A stretch of 64,000 nt of DNA. Origin: Luteimonas mephitis DSM 12574 (GTDB lineage Bacteria > Pseudomonadota > Gammaproteobacteria > Xanthomonadales > Xanthomonadaceae). The position numbers and the translations under genes were made by a program. Positions within the stretch are counted from its first letter, which is position 1, and each line of letters starts with the position of its first letter. The notes beneath the pieces were generated by a model. It did not search any database. It was not told the DNA's origin and worked only from the letters and a program-made list of their open reading frames with translations. This document shows positions 63,677 to 64,000 of the stretch, piece after piece. The stretch spans positions 186,001 to 250,000 of the forward strand of contig NZ_AULN01000014.1 of NCBI RefSeq assembly GCF_000422305.1, given 5' to 3'.

Positions 63677-64000
63677 GCGGTTCGCAGCCCCCTTGGGCCA
63701 CATGATGGGCGTTGGCGCGCGGCGGGGCCGCGGCCGGTTTGCAGCATTGCGGCGATGGGAGTCGCCAGTTCGAAGCGGATGGCAGCCGGACGCCAATGTG
63801 CGGCTCGCGCCGCGCGGTGTCGCGGCGTGGGACGGTGGAAGGTCGTCGGACTGGACCGGTGGGAACAGCGGGTCGGGCGTCCGGGGACGGGCCGCTGCAG
63901 GATCCCGGTCATGAAACCGGAAGCCAGAGTACGGTCTCGCACAGATCGTGTCCAGCGCGTGGCTGAATGCAGGCAGCTACAATTCGAAGCCTCCTCCAGC
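63677..64000. other. Region upstream of scpA without a supported gene
   Basis: There are 324 bases to the end of the window. Short open frames on both strands have no family features or ribosome site. The scpA promoter must lie here, but I cannot define it. Confidence 0.4.

Overview
The window is high-GC gammaproteobacterial DNA, most likely from the Xanthomonadaceae (Lysobacter/Luteimonas/Xanthomonas relatives). The basis is a DUF3247 gene, a MetX protein of the serine O-succinyltransferase type, the scpA-scpB-rluB and rne/rluC arrangements, and intergenic hairpin repeats of the kind common in that family. I cannot name a species.

Layout. Bases 1-860 hold the end of a CopA-type copper ATPase and an overlapping CueR-type regulator. 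From about 0.95 to 29.65 kb the window is accessory DNA with an uneven base composition. It starts with a DUF5623 protein, then a nuclease-like gene followed by a Ser/Thr kinase gene (2.7-5.3 kb). A relic of a membrane-protein gene follows, then a four-gene minus-strand operon that includes a HEPN protein (5.7-8.2 kb). Divergent to that operon is a single-chain type ISP restriction-modification enzyme, followed on the same strand by small ORFs (one frameshifted), an uncharacterised gene, an XRE-ImmA/IrrE regulator-peptidase and a Rad50-like ATPase (8.3-18.2 kb). The rest is a mobile-element backbone (18.6-29.6 kb): DUF932, YqaJ nuclease, a Cys-cluster protein, RadC, a GmrSD-type relic, a CoiA-like protein, a stand-alone MobA/MobL relaxase, a protein with a C-terminal AlpA-like helix-turn-helix, and a P4-type tyrosine integrase. 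No type IV secretion genes are visible, so the element looks mobilizable rather than self-transmissible.

From 29.9 kb to the end the DNA looks chromosomal. It holds a hybrid PAS histidine kinase and a divergent LuxR-type response regulator; rne divergent from rluC; a TonB-domain protein; tRNA-Leu(CAA); and a porin-cytochrome set (TetR regulator, decaheme DmsE/MtrA-type cytochrome, MtrB/PioB-type barrel, diheme cytochrome c). Next come a cysteine dioxygenase, MetX, and the whole cytochrome c maturation system ccmABCDEFGHI, which is split by an azurin gene and by a repeat-filled spacer. The end carries a methionine aminotransferase/omega-amidase pair, an FAD oxidoreductase and scpA-scpB-rluB. 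The Ccm system is what the multiheme cytochromes need for heme attachment, so the redox genes form a coherent theme. The most promising undescribed biology is in the accessory region: the nuclease-like/kinase pair, the HEPN operon, and the gene set downstream of the ISP enzyme.
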